From Stenotrophomonas bentonitica (GTDB lineage: Bacteria > Pseudomonadota > Gammaproteobacteria > Xanthomonadales > Xanthomonadaceae), in contig NZ_JAAZUH010000002.1 in assembly GCF_013185915.1 (NCBI RefSeq), forward strand, positions 62,001-126,000: 64,000 nucleotides of DNA, read 5' to 3'. The notes below the pieces were generated by a model. The model did no database searches. It worked only from the letters and a program-made list of their open reading frames with translations, and had not been told where the DNA came from. Each line of letters begins with the position of its first letter. The stretch's first letter is position 1. Below, in pieces: positions 35,272-46,096 of this stretch. A program made the translations under genes and the position numbers.

Positions 35272-36235
35272 GGGGCATCAGCGCCAGGGCGCGTTGGCAG
35301 AGGTGGTGGTGGCTGCTGCCCTGGCCAGGGCCCAGTTCCGGCTGGCCCGGCAACTTCAGGGTGTAGCGGCGGCCTTGGCGTTCGGCCAGGTCGACCCAGC
35401 GCGCCAGCCGCGCGATGCGCGCCTCGCCGGGCAGCGGTGCGAGCTGTCGCCAGTCGAGCAGGATGTCCACGCCCACCGGCTTTTCATATTCGCGTACCAG
35501 CAGGGTGTCGCGGCGTGCCGAATGCTTCCAGGCAATGCTGCGCGGCGCATCACCGGCGCGGTAGGGGCGCAGCTGGTGCAGTTCGTCGCCGCTGGCATGC
35601 ACGCGCGTATGCAGGGGATCGCCATCGCCTTCGGGCAGGGGCGGCGCCTGCGTTTCGGGCGCGGCATAGACCAGCAGCGGCGCGTCCGGCCACACCCACG
35701 ACCATGCGCGCACCAGGCCCAGCGGCTGCGTGGTCGACAGACGGATGCGCTCGAGGTCGAGCCAGCCGCGACGTTGCGTGGGCAGCGGCAGGTCGACTTC
35801 GATCTGGTCGGTGTCCACCAGGTGTCCGTAAGCCTCCGCATCGCCCAGCGACACCACCAGCCCACGGCGTGCCCGGGTGTCGGCCCGCGACAGGTTGATG
35901 CGCAGTCGCATCGTGGCGCCGGCCACCACCGGTTCGGCCGACACCGCGTCGATCTGCAGGCCGGACAACTGCAGGTGTGCGCTGAACGTACTGGCGATGG
36001 CCACCGCGGCCAGCAGCAGGGCCAGCAGCAGGGCGGGGTTGTTGTTGTAGTTCAACGCACCGAGCAGCATCGCGCCCAGCAGCACGGTGACGAACATGCC
36101 GAAGCGGGTCGGCAGCACATAGATGCGCCGCCGCCCCAGTCGCTGCGGCAGGCTTTCGGGCAGGCGCGGCCGCGTGAACGCGCGCGCGCTGTCCGACAGT
36201 ATGTGTTTCAGGCGGTCTCCCCAGCCGCTGCGCAC
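35264..36235 (-). CDS. DUF58 membrane protein
   Basis: 323 residues. Two membrane spans near the N-terminus (about 43-85, PTRFGMFVTVLLGAMLLGALNY), then an extracytoplasmic or cytosolic beta-rich domain with the DUF58 core motif LRPYRAGDAPRSIAWKHSARRD and a vWA-like end with VGVDILLDW. It starts with GTG directly next to the moxR stop and overlaps the TgpA-like gene by eight bases. Function unknown; consistently partnered with MoxR. Confidence 0.9.
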   Translation of the reverse strand: MRSGWGDRLKHILSDSARAFTRPRLPESLPQRLGRRRIYVLPTRFGMFVTVLLGAMLLGALNYNNNPALLLALLLAAVAIASTFSAHLQLSGLQIDAVSAEPVVAGATMRLRINLSRADTRARRGLVVSLGDAEAYGHLVDTDQIEVDLPLPTQRRGWLDLERIRLSTTQPLGLVRAWSWVWPDAPLLVYAAPETQAPPLPEGDGDPLHTRVHASGDELHQLRPYRAGDAPRSIAWKHSARRDTLLVREYEKPVGVDILLDWRQLAPLPGEARIARLARWVDLAERQGRRYTLKLPGQPELGPGQGSSHHHLCQRALALMPHG

Positions 36236-37189
<954 letters not shown>

Positions 37190-37229
37190 GTCCGTCTCGT
37201 GTCGATGATTCTTTCGATTCTATAGAGCA

Positions 37230-39071
37230 ATGCAGGGCGAACAACGCGCACGCACAATTTTTCTGGTGTTGTGGACGCTCATCACGGCTGTGAAGCTGGT
37301 GGTGGCTGCGCGTCTGCCCTTGTTCGTGGACGAAGCATTCTATTGGCAGGAAGGCCAGCACCTGGCGATGGCCTATTCGGACCTGCCCGGCCTGACCGCC
37401 TGGTTGGCGCGGCTGGGCGTGGAGCTGGGTGGCAATCACGTGTTGGCGCTGCGCCTGCCGTTCCTGGCGATCGGCGCAATGCTGCCGTGGCTGGTATCGC
37501 GTATCGCCACGCGTTGGTTCGGTGCGGTCGCCGGCTGGCAGGCCGGCAGCCTGACCGTGTTGATGCCGCTGTCGGCGACGCTGGGCATGCTGGCGGTGCC
37601 CGATGTGCCGATGGCGCTGGCGGCGGTGTTGTGCCTGGACGCCGGTGCACGGCTGCTGCGCAACGTGGATGCCGCCGCTGCGGTGAAACTGTCGCTGGGG
37701 CTGGTGATCGGTGCGCTCAGCCACTACCGCTTCATCGGCGTGATCGTGGTTGGTTTCATCGCCCTGATGCTGCTTCCGCAGGGTCGCCGTACGCTGCGTG
37801 ATCCGCGCGTGTGGGTGGCGCTTGCGGTGGGCGTGATGGCGTGGCTGCCGCTGGTGGCGTGGAATGCGGACAACCAGGATGCAGGGCTCAAGTTCCAGGT
37901 CGTGGATCGCCATCCCTGGGCCTTCCAGTGGAGTGGCCTGTGGTTCCTGGTGATCCAGCCAATGCTGGTCACTCCGATCCTGTGCATCGCGATGTGGAAA
38001 GTGGCGCTGGCCGGCACGCGCCCTGGCGGCGGTGCGCGTGACCAATGGCGGTACTTCGGCCTGGTGGGGGCGGTATCTACGCTGGCGATCTTCGCGCTGG
38101 GGTTCTTCACCGACGTCGAACGGATCAGCTTCCACTGGCCGCTGCCGGGTTACCTGGCCCTGCTGGTGGCCGTACCGGTCGTGCTCAATGGCTGGCCGCG
38201 CTGGCTGCGCCGCACCGGCTGGTGGCTGGCCGGCGCCGGGCTGGCGCTGGCCTTCGGTTCCTACCTGGTGGCCTCCAGCCCCGACCTTCGCGCGACGCTG
38301 GCCGGCAACAAGTTCTACCCGCGCAATTTCGCCGGCTGGGCACCGCTGGCGGACGAAGTGCGCGCCGAGCTGGCCAAGATGCCGGCCGGTACCCGCGTGC
38401 TGGCCGGCAATTTCAAGGTCGGCGCGGAACTTGGCTTCCAGTTGCGCGACCCGCGCATCGAAGTGCTGCACCATCCGCTCAACGACAAGCATGGGCGCAC
38501 TGCGCAGCTGGGCTTGTGGGGCCTGCTGCACGATGGCCAGCGCGACGCACCGATGCTGTTGGTGCTCTCGCCCAGCGACCAGCGGTATCGCGACCTGCTG
38601 GAGCGCTACCACGACATCTGCCGGCAGGTTGGTCCACTGCCACCGCCGCGCGTGGTCAGCCAGGATCATGGCTACCAGCGCTTCCTGCTGTTCCAGTTGC
38701 CGGCCAAGCGGGTCGAGGGCCCGTGCGTTACCCCGGCGATGGCCTGGGTGGATGCGCCCCTGCAGGACGAAGTGGTGGGCGACAGCCTGCAGGTGCGTGG
38801 CTGGGCCTTCAAGGATGGGGTGGGGCTGTCGCGCGTGGAGCTCCTTGTCGACGGTAAGCCGGTCGGCGATGCGGTATATGGGCGGGCCTACGACATCCGG
38901 GCGGCCTGGAAGATATCCACCGACCCGCAGCATCCCAACGTGGCGTTCGATGCGACCCTGGATACGCGCCAGCTCCCGCCCGGCCGCCATTGGCTGGGCA
39001 TGACGCTGCATGGCCGGGACGGCAGCGTGGAGCAGTGGCAGGAACAGTCGTTCACCGTTCCCGAGCGTTGA
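37230..39071 (+). CDS. GT39-type (ArnT/PMT-like) membrane glycosyltransferase with C-terminal beta domain
   Basis: 613 residues with about ten membrane helices in the first 380 residues. The first loop has DEAFYWQEGQHLAMAYSDLPG, whose Asp-Glu fits the catalytic acidic residue of polyprenol-phosphate-sugar transferases. Residues about 385-510 form a soluble periplasmic domain, and 515-613 look like a beta-sandwich (DEVVGDSLQVRGWAFKDGVGLSRVELLVDG). It should move a sugar from a lipid carrier to lipid A, glycan or protein; the acceptor is unknown. The C-terminal module may bind carbohydrate (inference). Confidence 0.82.
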   Translation: MQGEQRARTIFLVLWTLITAVKLVVAARLPLFVDEAFYWQEGQHLAMAYSDLPGLTAWLARLGVELGGNHVLALRLPFLAIGAMLPWLVSRIATRWFGAVAGWQAGSLTVLMPLSATLGMLAVPDVPMALAAVLCLDAGARLLRNVDAAAAVKLSLGLVIGALSHYRFIGVIVVGFIALMLLPQGRRTLRDPRVWVALAVGVMAWLPLVAWNADNQDAGLKFQVVDRHPWAFQWSGLWFLVIQPMLVTPILCIAMWKVALAGTRPGGGARDQWRYFGLVGAVSTLAIFALGFFTDVERISFHWPLPGYLALLVAVPVVLNGWPRWLRRTGWWLAGAGLALAFGSYLVASSPDLRATLAGNKFYPRNFAGWAPLADEVRAELAKMPAGTRVLAGNFKVGAELGFQLRDPRIEVLHHPLNDKHGRTAQLGLWGLLHDGQRDAPMLLVLSPSDQRYRDLLERYHDICRQVGPLPPPRVVSQDHGYQRFLLFQLPAKRVEGPCVTPAMAWVDAPLQDEVVGDSLQVRGWAFKDGVGLSRVELLVDGKPVGDAVYGRAYDIRAAWKISTDPQHPNVAFDATLDTRQLPPGRHWLGMTLHGRDGSVEQWQEQSFTVPER

Positions 39072-39078
39072 GCTGGGG

Positions 39079-39651
39079 TCAGGGAAGGGTGTAACCGGCC
39101 TGTCGCAGCAGCCCGGACAGCGCGATCAGCGGGAGGCCGATCAGCGCGGTGGGATCGCGGTTGTCGATCGCCTCGAACAGGGTGATGCCCAGGCCTTCGC
39201 ACTTGAAGCTGCCGGCGCAGTCCAGTGGCTGCTCTGCGGCCACGTAGCGGGCGATCTCGTCCGCCGCGAGGGTCCGGAAGCGCACCTGGGTCAGGTCGCA
39301 GGCCTCCAGTACCTGCTGGTCGCGGACCAGGCAGATCGCGGTGTGGAACGCCACGGTCTGCCCGGACATGGCGGCCAGCTGCCCGTGCGCACCAGCGACG
39401 TCGCCCGGCTTGCCCAGCGGGTTTCCATTCAGGTCCGCGACCTGGTCCGAGCCGATCACCCAGTGGCCCGGGTGGCGGGCCGCCACCGCCTCGGCCTTGG
39501 CCCGCGCCAGCCGCACCGCCAGGGCCCGCGGCGCTTCGCCGGGGGCCGGGGACTCGTCCACCTCCGGGCGCGCGGTATCCAGCGGCAGGCCCAGCCGTTC
39601 CAGCAGTTCACGGCGGTAGCGGGAGGTGGAGGCCAGCAGCAGGGGAAGCAT
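39079..39651 (-). CDS. Maf-family nucleotide pyrophosphatase (YceF-type)
   Basis: 190 residues: LLLASTSRYRRELLERLGL at the N-terminus, then EVDESPAPGE, DQVADLNGNPLGKP and SFKCEGLGITLFEAI. Maf/YceF enzymes hydrolyse modified nucleoside triphosphates (YceF prefers m7GTP). Located next to yceD-rpmF as in Escherichia coli, but in divergent orientation. The start at ATG 39651 matches the family beginning; further upstream frame would overlap the yceD leader. Confidence 0.92.
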   Translation of the reverse strand: MLPLLLASTSRYRRELLERLGLPLDTARPEVDESPAPGEAPRALAVRLARAKAEAVAARHPGHWVIGSDQVADLNGNPLGKPGDVAGAHGQLAAMSGQTVAFHTAICLVRDQQVLEACDLTQVRFRTLAADEIARYVAAEQPLDCAGSFKCEGLGITLFEAIDNRDPTALIGLPLIALSGLLRQAGYTLP

Positions 39652-39733
39652 GCGACAATACCGGGGCAGCAGGGGTGGACGAACTCTACGGCATTTGACA
39701 ACGGCCGATGGCGTCCTTAACATTCAGCGGCTT

Positions 39734-40243
39734 ATGTCCGCGAACGTGCCCGAAACGCTGGATGCCTGGCGGATGGTCGCAGCACGAAGGTGCTTTGACG
39801 GTCAGGTAGAACTGGCGAAATTGCCCCGCCTGGAAGGCCTTGTCGCCGATTCCGAAGGAACGTGCAGTTATGCGCTGGAATTCGGCCACGACGAGATCCT
39901 CAAGGTATCCTATGTGGACCTGTCGATTGATACCGCGTTGCCGCTGACCTGTCAGCGCAGCCTGCAGCGCTTCCTGCTGCCGGTGTCGATCAGGCAGCGG
40001 CTGGGCCTGATCCGCAACGAAGACGAAGAGTCGGCGCTGCCGGAAGAGTACGAAGCGCTGCTGGTGCCGGAAGACGGCCAGCTGCGTCCGCTGGACCTGG
40101 TCGAGGACGAGTTGGTCCTGGCCGTTCCGGTAGTGCCACTGTCGCCGGAAGGCGAGGCGGTCAACCGGGACTGGGCACCGACCGAAGAAGAACAAAGCAA
40201 GGCCAATCCGTTCGCGGCGTTGGCGGCGCTGAAGAAACCCTAG
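39734..40243 (+). CDS. yceD: YceD/DUF177 family protein
   Basis: 169 residues of the YceD (DUF177) family, with conserved C-terminal motif [16 protein letters not shown] replacing the usual acidic EDELLLALP stretch and an ending [11 protein letters not shown] typical of the family. Linked to 23S rRNA or L32 accumulation in plants and bacteria. ATG at 39734 begins the family homology. Precedes rpmF by 115 bases and probably shares its transcript. Confidence 0.9.
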   Translation: MSANVPETLDAWRMVAARRCFDGQVELAKLPRLEGLVADSEGTCSYALEFGHDEILKVSYVDLSIDTALPLTCQRSLQRFLLPVSIRQRLGLIRNEDEESALPEEYEALLVPEDGQLRPLDLVEDELVLAVPVVPLSPEGEAVNRDWAPTEEEQSKANPFAALAALKKP

Positions 40244-40358
40244 AAACAATTGCAGCCGGAGTGTCGTCGGCGGCTGCGGCGAAAGCGAAGTGTGCTGGGC
40301 GCTGGCGTCCTGCGCGACGATACGACGAAGCAAATCGAACCGAGTTTGGAGCAATCCC

Positions 40359-40556
40359 ATGGCTGTGCAGAAATCCCGTGTTACCCCGTCCCGCCGCGGC
40401 CAGCGCCGTTCGCATGACGCCCTGAGCGCCAAGCAGCTGTCCACCGACCCGACCACCGGCGAAGTGCATCTGCGTCACCACATCACCGCCGACGGTTTCT
40501 ACCGTGGCAAGAAGGTGATCGCGACCAAGTCGAACTCGGCCGTCGAAGAAGATTGA
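40359..40556 (+). CDS. rpmF: 50S ribosomal protein L32
   Basis: 65 residues: [20 protein letters not shown] start is diagnostic. The Cys pairs of zinc-type L32 are absent (C-minus form). TTTGGAG precedes the ATG by 8 bases. Followed by a terminator-like hairpin and fabH, the standard arrangement at the start of the fab cluster. Confidence 0.97.
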   Translation: MAVQKSRVTPSRRGQRRSHDALSAKQLSTDPTTGEVHLRHHITADGFYRGKKVIATKSNSAVEED

Positions 40557-40561
40557 TTCGT

Positions 40562-40596
40562 GAGGGCCGCTGTCCGTCGGACAGCGGCCTTTACCT
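40562..40596 (+). terminator. Hairpin between rpmF and fabH
   Basis: GGCCGCTGTCC-GTC-GGACAGCGGCC followed by TTTACCTTTT; partial terminator or attenuator. Confidence 0.75.
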
Positions 40597-40611
40597 TTTA
40601 CAGGACATGCA

Positions 40612-41589
40612 ATGAGCAAGCGGATCTACTCGAGGATCGCGGGCACTGGTAGTTATTTGCCCGAAAAAGTGTTGACCAACCAGGATCTGGAGAAAATGGT
40701 CGACACCACCGATGAGTGGATCCAGACGCGCACCGGTATCCGTGAGCGGCACATCGCCGCCGACACGGAAACCACCAGCGACCTCGGCTACCACGCCGCG
40801 CTGCGTGCGCTGGAAGCGGCCGGCATCGACGCGTCCCAGCTCGACATGATCGTGGTGGGTACCACCACCCCCGATCTGATTTTCCCCTCCACCGCGTGCC
40901 TGATCCAGGCCAAGCTCGGTGCGAGCGGTTGCCCTGCCTTCGACGTCAACGCCGCCTGTTCGGGCTTCGTGTTCGCGTTGGGCGTGGCCGACAAATTCAT
41001 CCGTTCCGGTGATGCACGCCACGTGCTGGTCATCGGTGCGGAAACCCTGACCCGTATCGTCGACTGGAACGACCGCACCACCTGCGTGCTGTTCGGCGAC
41101 GGCGCGGGCGCGGTGGTGCTCAAGGCCGACGAAGACACCGGCATCCTGAGCACCCACCTGCATTCGGACGGCAGCAAGAAGGAACTGCTGTGGAACCCCG
41201 TCGGCGTCTCGGCCGGCTTCGGCGAAGGCGAAGAAGCCCGCGGCGCGATCCTGATGAAGGGCAACGACGTGTTCAAGTACGCCGTCAAGGCGCTGGACTC
41301 GGTCGTCGACGAAACCCTCGACGCCAACGGGCTGAGCAAGGCCGATCTGGACTGGCTGATCCCGCACCAGGCCAACCTGCGCATCATCGAAGCCACCGCC
41401 AAGCGGCTGGACATGTCGATGGAGCAGGTGGTGGTCACCGTCGACAAGCATGGCAACACCTCCTCGGCCTCGGTGCCGATGGCGCTTGACGTGGCGGTCC
41501 GCTCCGGGCGCGTGCAGCGTGGCCAGCTGCTACTGCTGGAAGCCTTCGGTGGCGGCTTCACCTGGGGTTCCGCCCTGCTGCGTTATTAA
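40612..41589 (+). CDS. fabH: Beta-ketoacyl-ACP synthase III
   Basis: 325 residues of thiolase fold with triad Cys116 (NAACSGF), His252 (IPHQANLRI) and Asn282 (HGNTSSAS). It condenses acetyl-CoA with malonyl-ACP to initiate fatty-acid synthesis. The start ATG is 16 bases past the rpmF hairpin with ACAGGA upstream. First of the fab genes. Confidence 0.97.
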   Translation: MSKRIYSRIAGTGSYLPEKVLTNQDLEKMVDTTDEWIQTRTGIRERHIAADTETTSDLGYHAALRALEAAGIDASQLDMIVVGTTTPDLIFPSTACLIQAKLGASGCPAFDVNAACSGFVFALGVADKFIRSGDARHVLVIGAETLTRIVDWNDRTTCVLFGDGAGAVVLKADEDTGILSTHLHSDGSKKELLWNPVGVSAGFGEGEEARGAILMKGNDVFKYAVKALDSVVDETLDANGLSKADLDWLIPHQANLRIIEATAKRLDMSMEQVVVTVDKHGNTSSASVPMALDVAVRSGRVQRGQLLLLEAFGGGFTWGSALLRY

Positions 41590-41613
41590 TGCGTTAAGCG
41601 GTTGTCCTTCTCC

Positions 41614-41644
41614 GAACGGCCCCGATGGGGCCGTTCTGCATTTT
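41614..41644 (+). terminator. Hairpin after fabH
   Basis: GAACGGCCCC-GAT-GGGGCCGTTC followed by TGCATTTT; terminator or attenuator inside the fab cluster. Confidence 0.65.
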
Positions 41645-41657
41645 GCGGAGTTGCATC

Positions 41658-42440
41658 ATGGTCGAGCAGATCGTCATCCACGGCCAGCGTGCCTGGCTCA
41701 AGCAGTACGGCCAGGGCAGCCGCGCGGTCGCGCTGGCCCTGCTCAATTTCGTCGCCCATCGTTTCCAGCTCGACGCGCTGCGCCCGCCGCCGCACCGGGG
41801 TGGGGACGCCGCACGTGAGACCGAAGCGCGCCGCCTGGGCGAACTGCAGGCCCAAGGCGTGAACGTGCCCCCGGTGCTGGGTACCGGCCGCGCCTCGCTG
41901 GTGCTCGGCGACAACGGCAGCTCCTTCAACACCTGCCTGCGCCAGGCCGATGCGGCTGGCCGCGACGCCCTGGTCTCGGCGGCGATGCAGGCCATCGCCG
42001 CCGCCCATGCCAAGGGCGCGTATTTCGGCCAGCCGCTGCCGCGCAACCTGACCTGGGACGGCCAGCAGATCGGCTTCATCGATTTCGAGGAAGACCCGCT
42101 GGAAGTGATGGATCTGGCCCAGGCCCAGGCACGCGACTGGCTGATGTTCGGCTACGGCGTGGCGCGCTACTACGAAGACCGGCCGCAACGGCTCCAGGCA
42201 TTGATGGCAGCGGCCATGGATGGTGAACAGGCGCCGGTGCTGGCGCATGCCCACGAGGTCTCCGGCCGCCTGCAGCGCCTGGCCCGCTACAGCATGAAAA
42301 TGGGCCGCTCGGCGCGGGCATTGGCGCACGCGATCCTGATCGTGCATGGCGCCACCACGCTGGGCATGCTGATGCTGGTGGCGATCTGTTTCGACTTCTT
42401 CAGCGACGGCGACCTCGACTTCCTGCAGCTGTTCGTGTGA
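41658..42440 (+). CDS. Putative kinase-fold protein with C-terminal membrane segment
   Basis: 260 residues inserted between fabH and fabD. LPS-kinase/RIO-like features: residues 20-120 resemble an N-lobe, HAKGAYFGQPLPRNLTWD a catalytic loop without the canonical Asp-x-x-x-x-Asn, and IGFIDFEEDP the metal-binding Asp. A hydrophobic segment (about 225-248, AHAILIVHGATTLGMLMLVAICF) suggests membrane anchoring. A role in lipid or LPS phosphorylation is possible, but catalytic status is doubtful. Shine-Dalgarno GCGGAG eight bases upstream. Confidence 0.7.
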   Translation: MVEQIVIHGQRAWLKQYGQGSRAVALALLNFVAHRFQLDALRPPPHRGGDAARETEARRLGELQAQGVNVPPVLGTGRASLVLGDNGSSFNTCLRQADAAGRDALVSAAMQAIAAAHAKGAYFGQPLPRNLTWDGQQIGFIDFEEDPLEVMDLAQAQARDWLMFGYGVARYYEDRPQRLQALMAAAMDGEQAPVLAHAHEVSGRLQRLARYSMKMGRSARALAHAILIVHGATTLGMLMLVAICFDFFSDGDLDFLQLFV

Positions 42441-42522
42441 GTCCTCAATACGCGCCAGTACAGACGGAGGGCGCTAAACCGCCTTATCATTCGCCGTTCG
42501 TTTTTTGCAGGCGGATTTCCGC

Positions 42523-43467
42523 GTGACCGATTCCAATCTCGCTTTCGTGTTCCCCGGGCAGGGCTCGCAGTCGCTGGGCATGCTGGCTGAACTGGCTGAA
42601 CTGCACCCGCAGGTGCGTGAAGCCTTCACCGAAGCCTCCGATGGCGCCGGCGTGGACCTGTGGGCGCTCTCGCAGGGCGGCCCGGAAGAGATGCTCAACC
42701 GCACCGAATACACCCAGCCGGCCCTGCTGGCCGCCAGCATTGGCGTGTGGCGCGCATGGCAGGCCGTGCACGGCGCCCAGCCCGCAGTCCTGGCCGGGCA
42801 CAGCCTGGGCGAGTACACCGCGCTGGTTGCGGCCGGGGCCCTGTCCCTGCGCGACGGCGCCCACCTGGTGCGCCTGCGCGGCCAGCTGATGCAGGACGCC
42901 GCGCCGACCGGCGTGGGCGCCATGGCCGCCGTGCTCGGTGCCGAAGACGCGCTGGTCAAGGAGGTCTGCGAGCAGGCGTCCGGCAGCCAGGTGGTGGTCC
43001 CGGCCAACTACAACTCGCCGGGCCAGATCGTCATCGGTGGCGACGCCGAGGCGGTCGACCGCGCCCTCGCCCTGCTCGCCGAAAAGGGCGTGCGCAAGGC
43101 GGTCAAGCTGGCCGTGAGCGTGCCCTCGCACACCCCGCTGATGCGCGAAGCCGCCAACCGCCTGGTCGAAACCATGGCCGGCCTGGACTGGCGCGTGCCG
43201 GCCCTGCCGGTAGTGCAGAACGTCGACGCACGCGTGCACGACGGCATCGATGCGATCCGCAGCGCCCTGGTCCAGCAGCTGTACCTGCCGGTGCAGTGGA
43301 CCGGCTGCGTGGAAGCGCTGGCCGCCCGTGGCGTCACCCGCGTGGCCGAATGCGGCCCCGGCAAGGTGCTGACCGGACTGATCAAGCGCATCGACAAGAG
43401 CCTGGACGCGCGCACGCTGTCCACGCCCGCCGACTTCGAGACCGCCCGCGAAACCTGGGCCGCCTGA
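42523..43467 (+). CDS. fabD: Malonyl-CoA:ACP transacylase
   Basis: 314 residues, standard. FVFPGQGSQSLGM at the start, nucleophile Ser94 in AGHSLGEYTA, His203 in VPSHTPLM. It loads malonyl groups onto ACP. Start GTG at 42523 gives the normal family N-terminus (VTDSNLAFVFPGQG); an in-frame TTG at 42505 would add six residues. 25 bases before fabG. Confidence 0.96.
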   Translation: MTDSNLAFVFPGQGSQSLGMLAELAELHPQVREAFTEASDGAGVDLWALSQGGPEEMLNRTEYTQPALLAASIGVWRAWQAVHGAQPAVLAGHSLGEYTALVAAGALSLRDGAHLVRLRGQLMQDAAPTGVGAMAAVLGAEDALVKEVCEQASGSQVVVPANYNSPGQIVIGGDAEAVDRALALLAEKGVRKAVKLAVSVPSHTPLMREAANRLVETMAGLDWRVPALPVVQNVDARVHDGIDAIRSALVQQLYLPVQWTGCVEALAARGVTRVAECGPGKVLTGLIKRIDKSLDARTLSTPADFETARETWAA

Positions 43468-43492
43468 AGCATTTCGTTCGAGGATACTGAGC

Positions 43493-44236
43493 ATGAGCAA
43501 GCCCCTTCAGGGTGAAATCGCACTGGTCACCGGCGCCAGCCGTGGCATCGGTGCGGCGATCGCCGACGCACTGGCCGCGCAGGGCGCGACCGTCATCGGC
43601 ACCGCCACCACCGACTCCGGTGCAGCTGCCATCGGCGAGCGCCTGGCGGCGGTGGGCGGCCACGGCCGCGCGCTGAATGTGACCGACCCGGCCGCGCTGG
43701 ACGCCGTGCTGGACGGCATCGCCAAGGAATTCGGTGCGATCACCATCCTGGTCAACAATGCCGGCATCACCCGCGACAACCTGCTGCTGCGCATGAAGGA
43801 CGAGGACTGGCAGGCCATCCTCGACACCAACCTGACCAGCGTCTACCGCACCTCCAAGGCGGTCATCCGCGGCATGATGAAGGCGCGCAAGGGTCGCATC
43901 ATCAACATCGCCTCGGTGATCGGCGTGACCGGCAATGCCGGCCAGGCCAACTACGCCGCGGCCAAGGCCGGCATCATTGCCTTCTCCAAGTCGCTGGCCA
44001 AGGAAATCGGCTCGCGCGGGATCACCGTCAACGTGGTGGCCCCGGGCTTCATCGACACCGACATGACCAAGGCCCTGCCCGAAGAGCAGCGCACCGGCCT
44101 GGTCAAGTCGATCGCGCTGGAACGCCTCGGCGAACCGGCAGACATCGCCAACGCGGTGGCGTTCCTGGCCGGTCCCTCGGCCAGCTACATCACCGGCGAA
44201 ACCCTCCATGTGAACGGCGGCATGTACATGCCGTAA
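43493..44236 (+). CDS. fabG: 3-oxoacyl-ACP reductase
   Basis: 247-residue short-chain dehydrogenase: NADPH motif TGASRGIG (13-20), NNAG (88-91), catalytic Ser141, Tyr154 and Lys158 (YAAAK), C-terminal TGETLHVNGGMYM. Performs the first reduction of each elongation cycle. Shine-Dalgarno GAGGATACTGAGC before ATG. Confidence 0.97.
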   Translation: MSKPLQGEIALVTGASRGIGAAIADALAAQGATVIGTATTDSGAAAIGERLAAVGGHGRALNVTDPAALDAVLDGIAKEFGAITILVNNAGITRDNLLLRMKDEDWQAILDTNLTSVYRTSKAVIRGMMKARKGRIINIASVIGVTGNAGQANYAAAKAGIIAFSKSLAKEIGSRGITVNVVAPGFIDTDMTKALPEEQRTGLVKSIALERLGEPADIANAVAFLAGPSASYITGETLHVNGGMYMP

Positions 44237-44284
44237 GCATGTGGTGCAGGGATTGCACCGCAAGTGGTTGATCCAAATGGGGTT

Positions 44285-44298
44285 TTGCAAAAATGCAA
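44285..44298. promoter_or_regulatory. Inverted repeat upstream of acpP, possible operator
   Basis: TTGCA-AAAA-TGCAA, about 92 bases before acpP, next to a possible -10 box TACACT at 44317-44322. Another inverted repeat (GGTGCA/TGCACC) lies at 44242-44258. No known regulator site is recognised. Confidence 0.3.
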
Positions 44299-44389
44299 GG
44301 CACCTGCGGTTTCCACTACACTATCCAACGGCCATCGCCACAATGATGGCGTCACTTTTGAACCACTACTCCATCTGGAGCGATATCCA

Positions 44390-44629
44390 ATGAGCACCAT
44401 CGAAGAACGCGTCAAGAAAATCGTCGTCGAACAGCTTGGCGTCAAGGAAGAGGAAGTCACCAACAGCGCATCGTTCGTCGATGACCTGGGCGCCGACTCC
44501 CTGGACACCGTTGAACTGGTGATGGCGCTGGAAGAAGAATTCGAGTGCGAGATCCCGGACGAAGAAGCCGAAAAGATCAGCACCGTCCAGGCTGCGATCG
44601 ACTACGTCAAGGCGCACGTCAAGGCGTGA
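44390..44629 (+). CDS. acpP: Acyl carrier protein
   Basis: 79 acidic residues; phosphopantetheine Ser37 in [18 protein letters not shown]. Carries acyl chains in fatty-acid and lipid A synthesis. Shine-Dalgarno TGGAG before ATG 44390. Upstream gap of 153 bases suggests its own promoter in addition to readthrough, fitting the very high ACP demand. Confidence 0.98.
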   Translation: MSTIEERVKKIVVEQLGVKEEEVTNSASFVDDLGADSLDTVELVMALEEEFECEIPDEEAEKISTVQAAIDYVKAHVKA

Positions 44630-44688
44630 TGTCGGGCGGCTTGCGCGCGGTAGTGGTGCTTACCGCCACCGCGTGCAGTTATCCCATG

Positions 44689-44717
44689 GGGCCGCGCTTG
44701 CGGCCCTGTGTTTTTGT
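44689..44717 (+). terminator. Attenuator-like hairpin between acpP and fabF
   Basis: GGGCCGC-GCTT-GCGGCCC followed by TGTGTTTTTG. Likely lets acpP be made in excess over fabF. Confidence 0.6.
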
Positions 44718-44732
44718 TCAGGAGAATCTGCA

Positions 44733-45995
<1,263 letters not shown>

Positions 45996-46096
45996 GCATG
46001 TCCGCGTAACCTGTTTCACCACCCGGGCCGCCTTCATGGGCGGCCTCGGTGCATCTGGGGCCGGGCCCCGCACTTCAACCTGCCGAATCCATCGCC

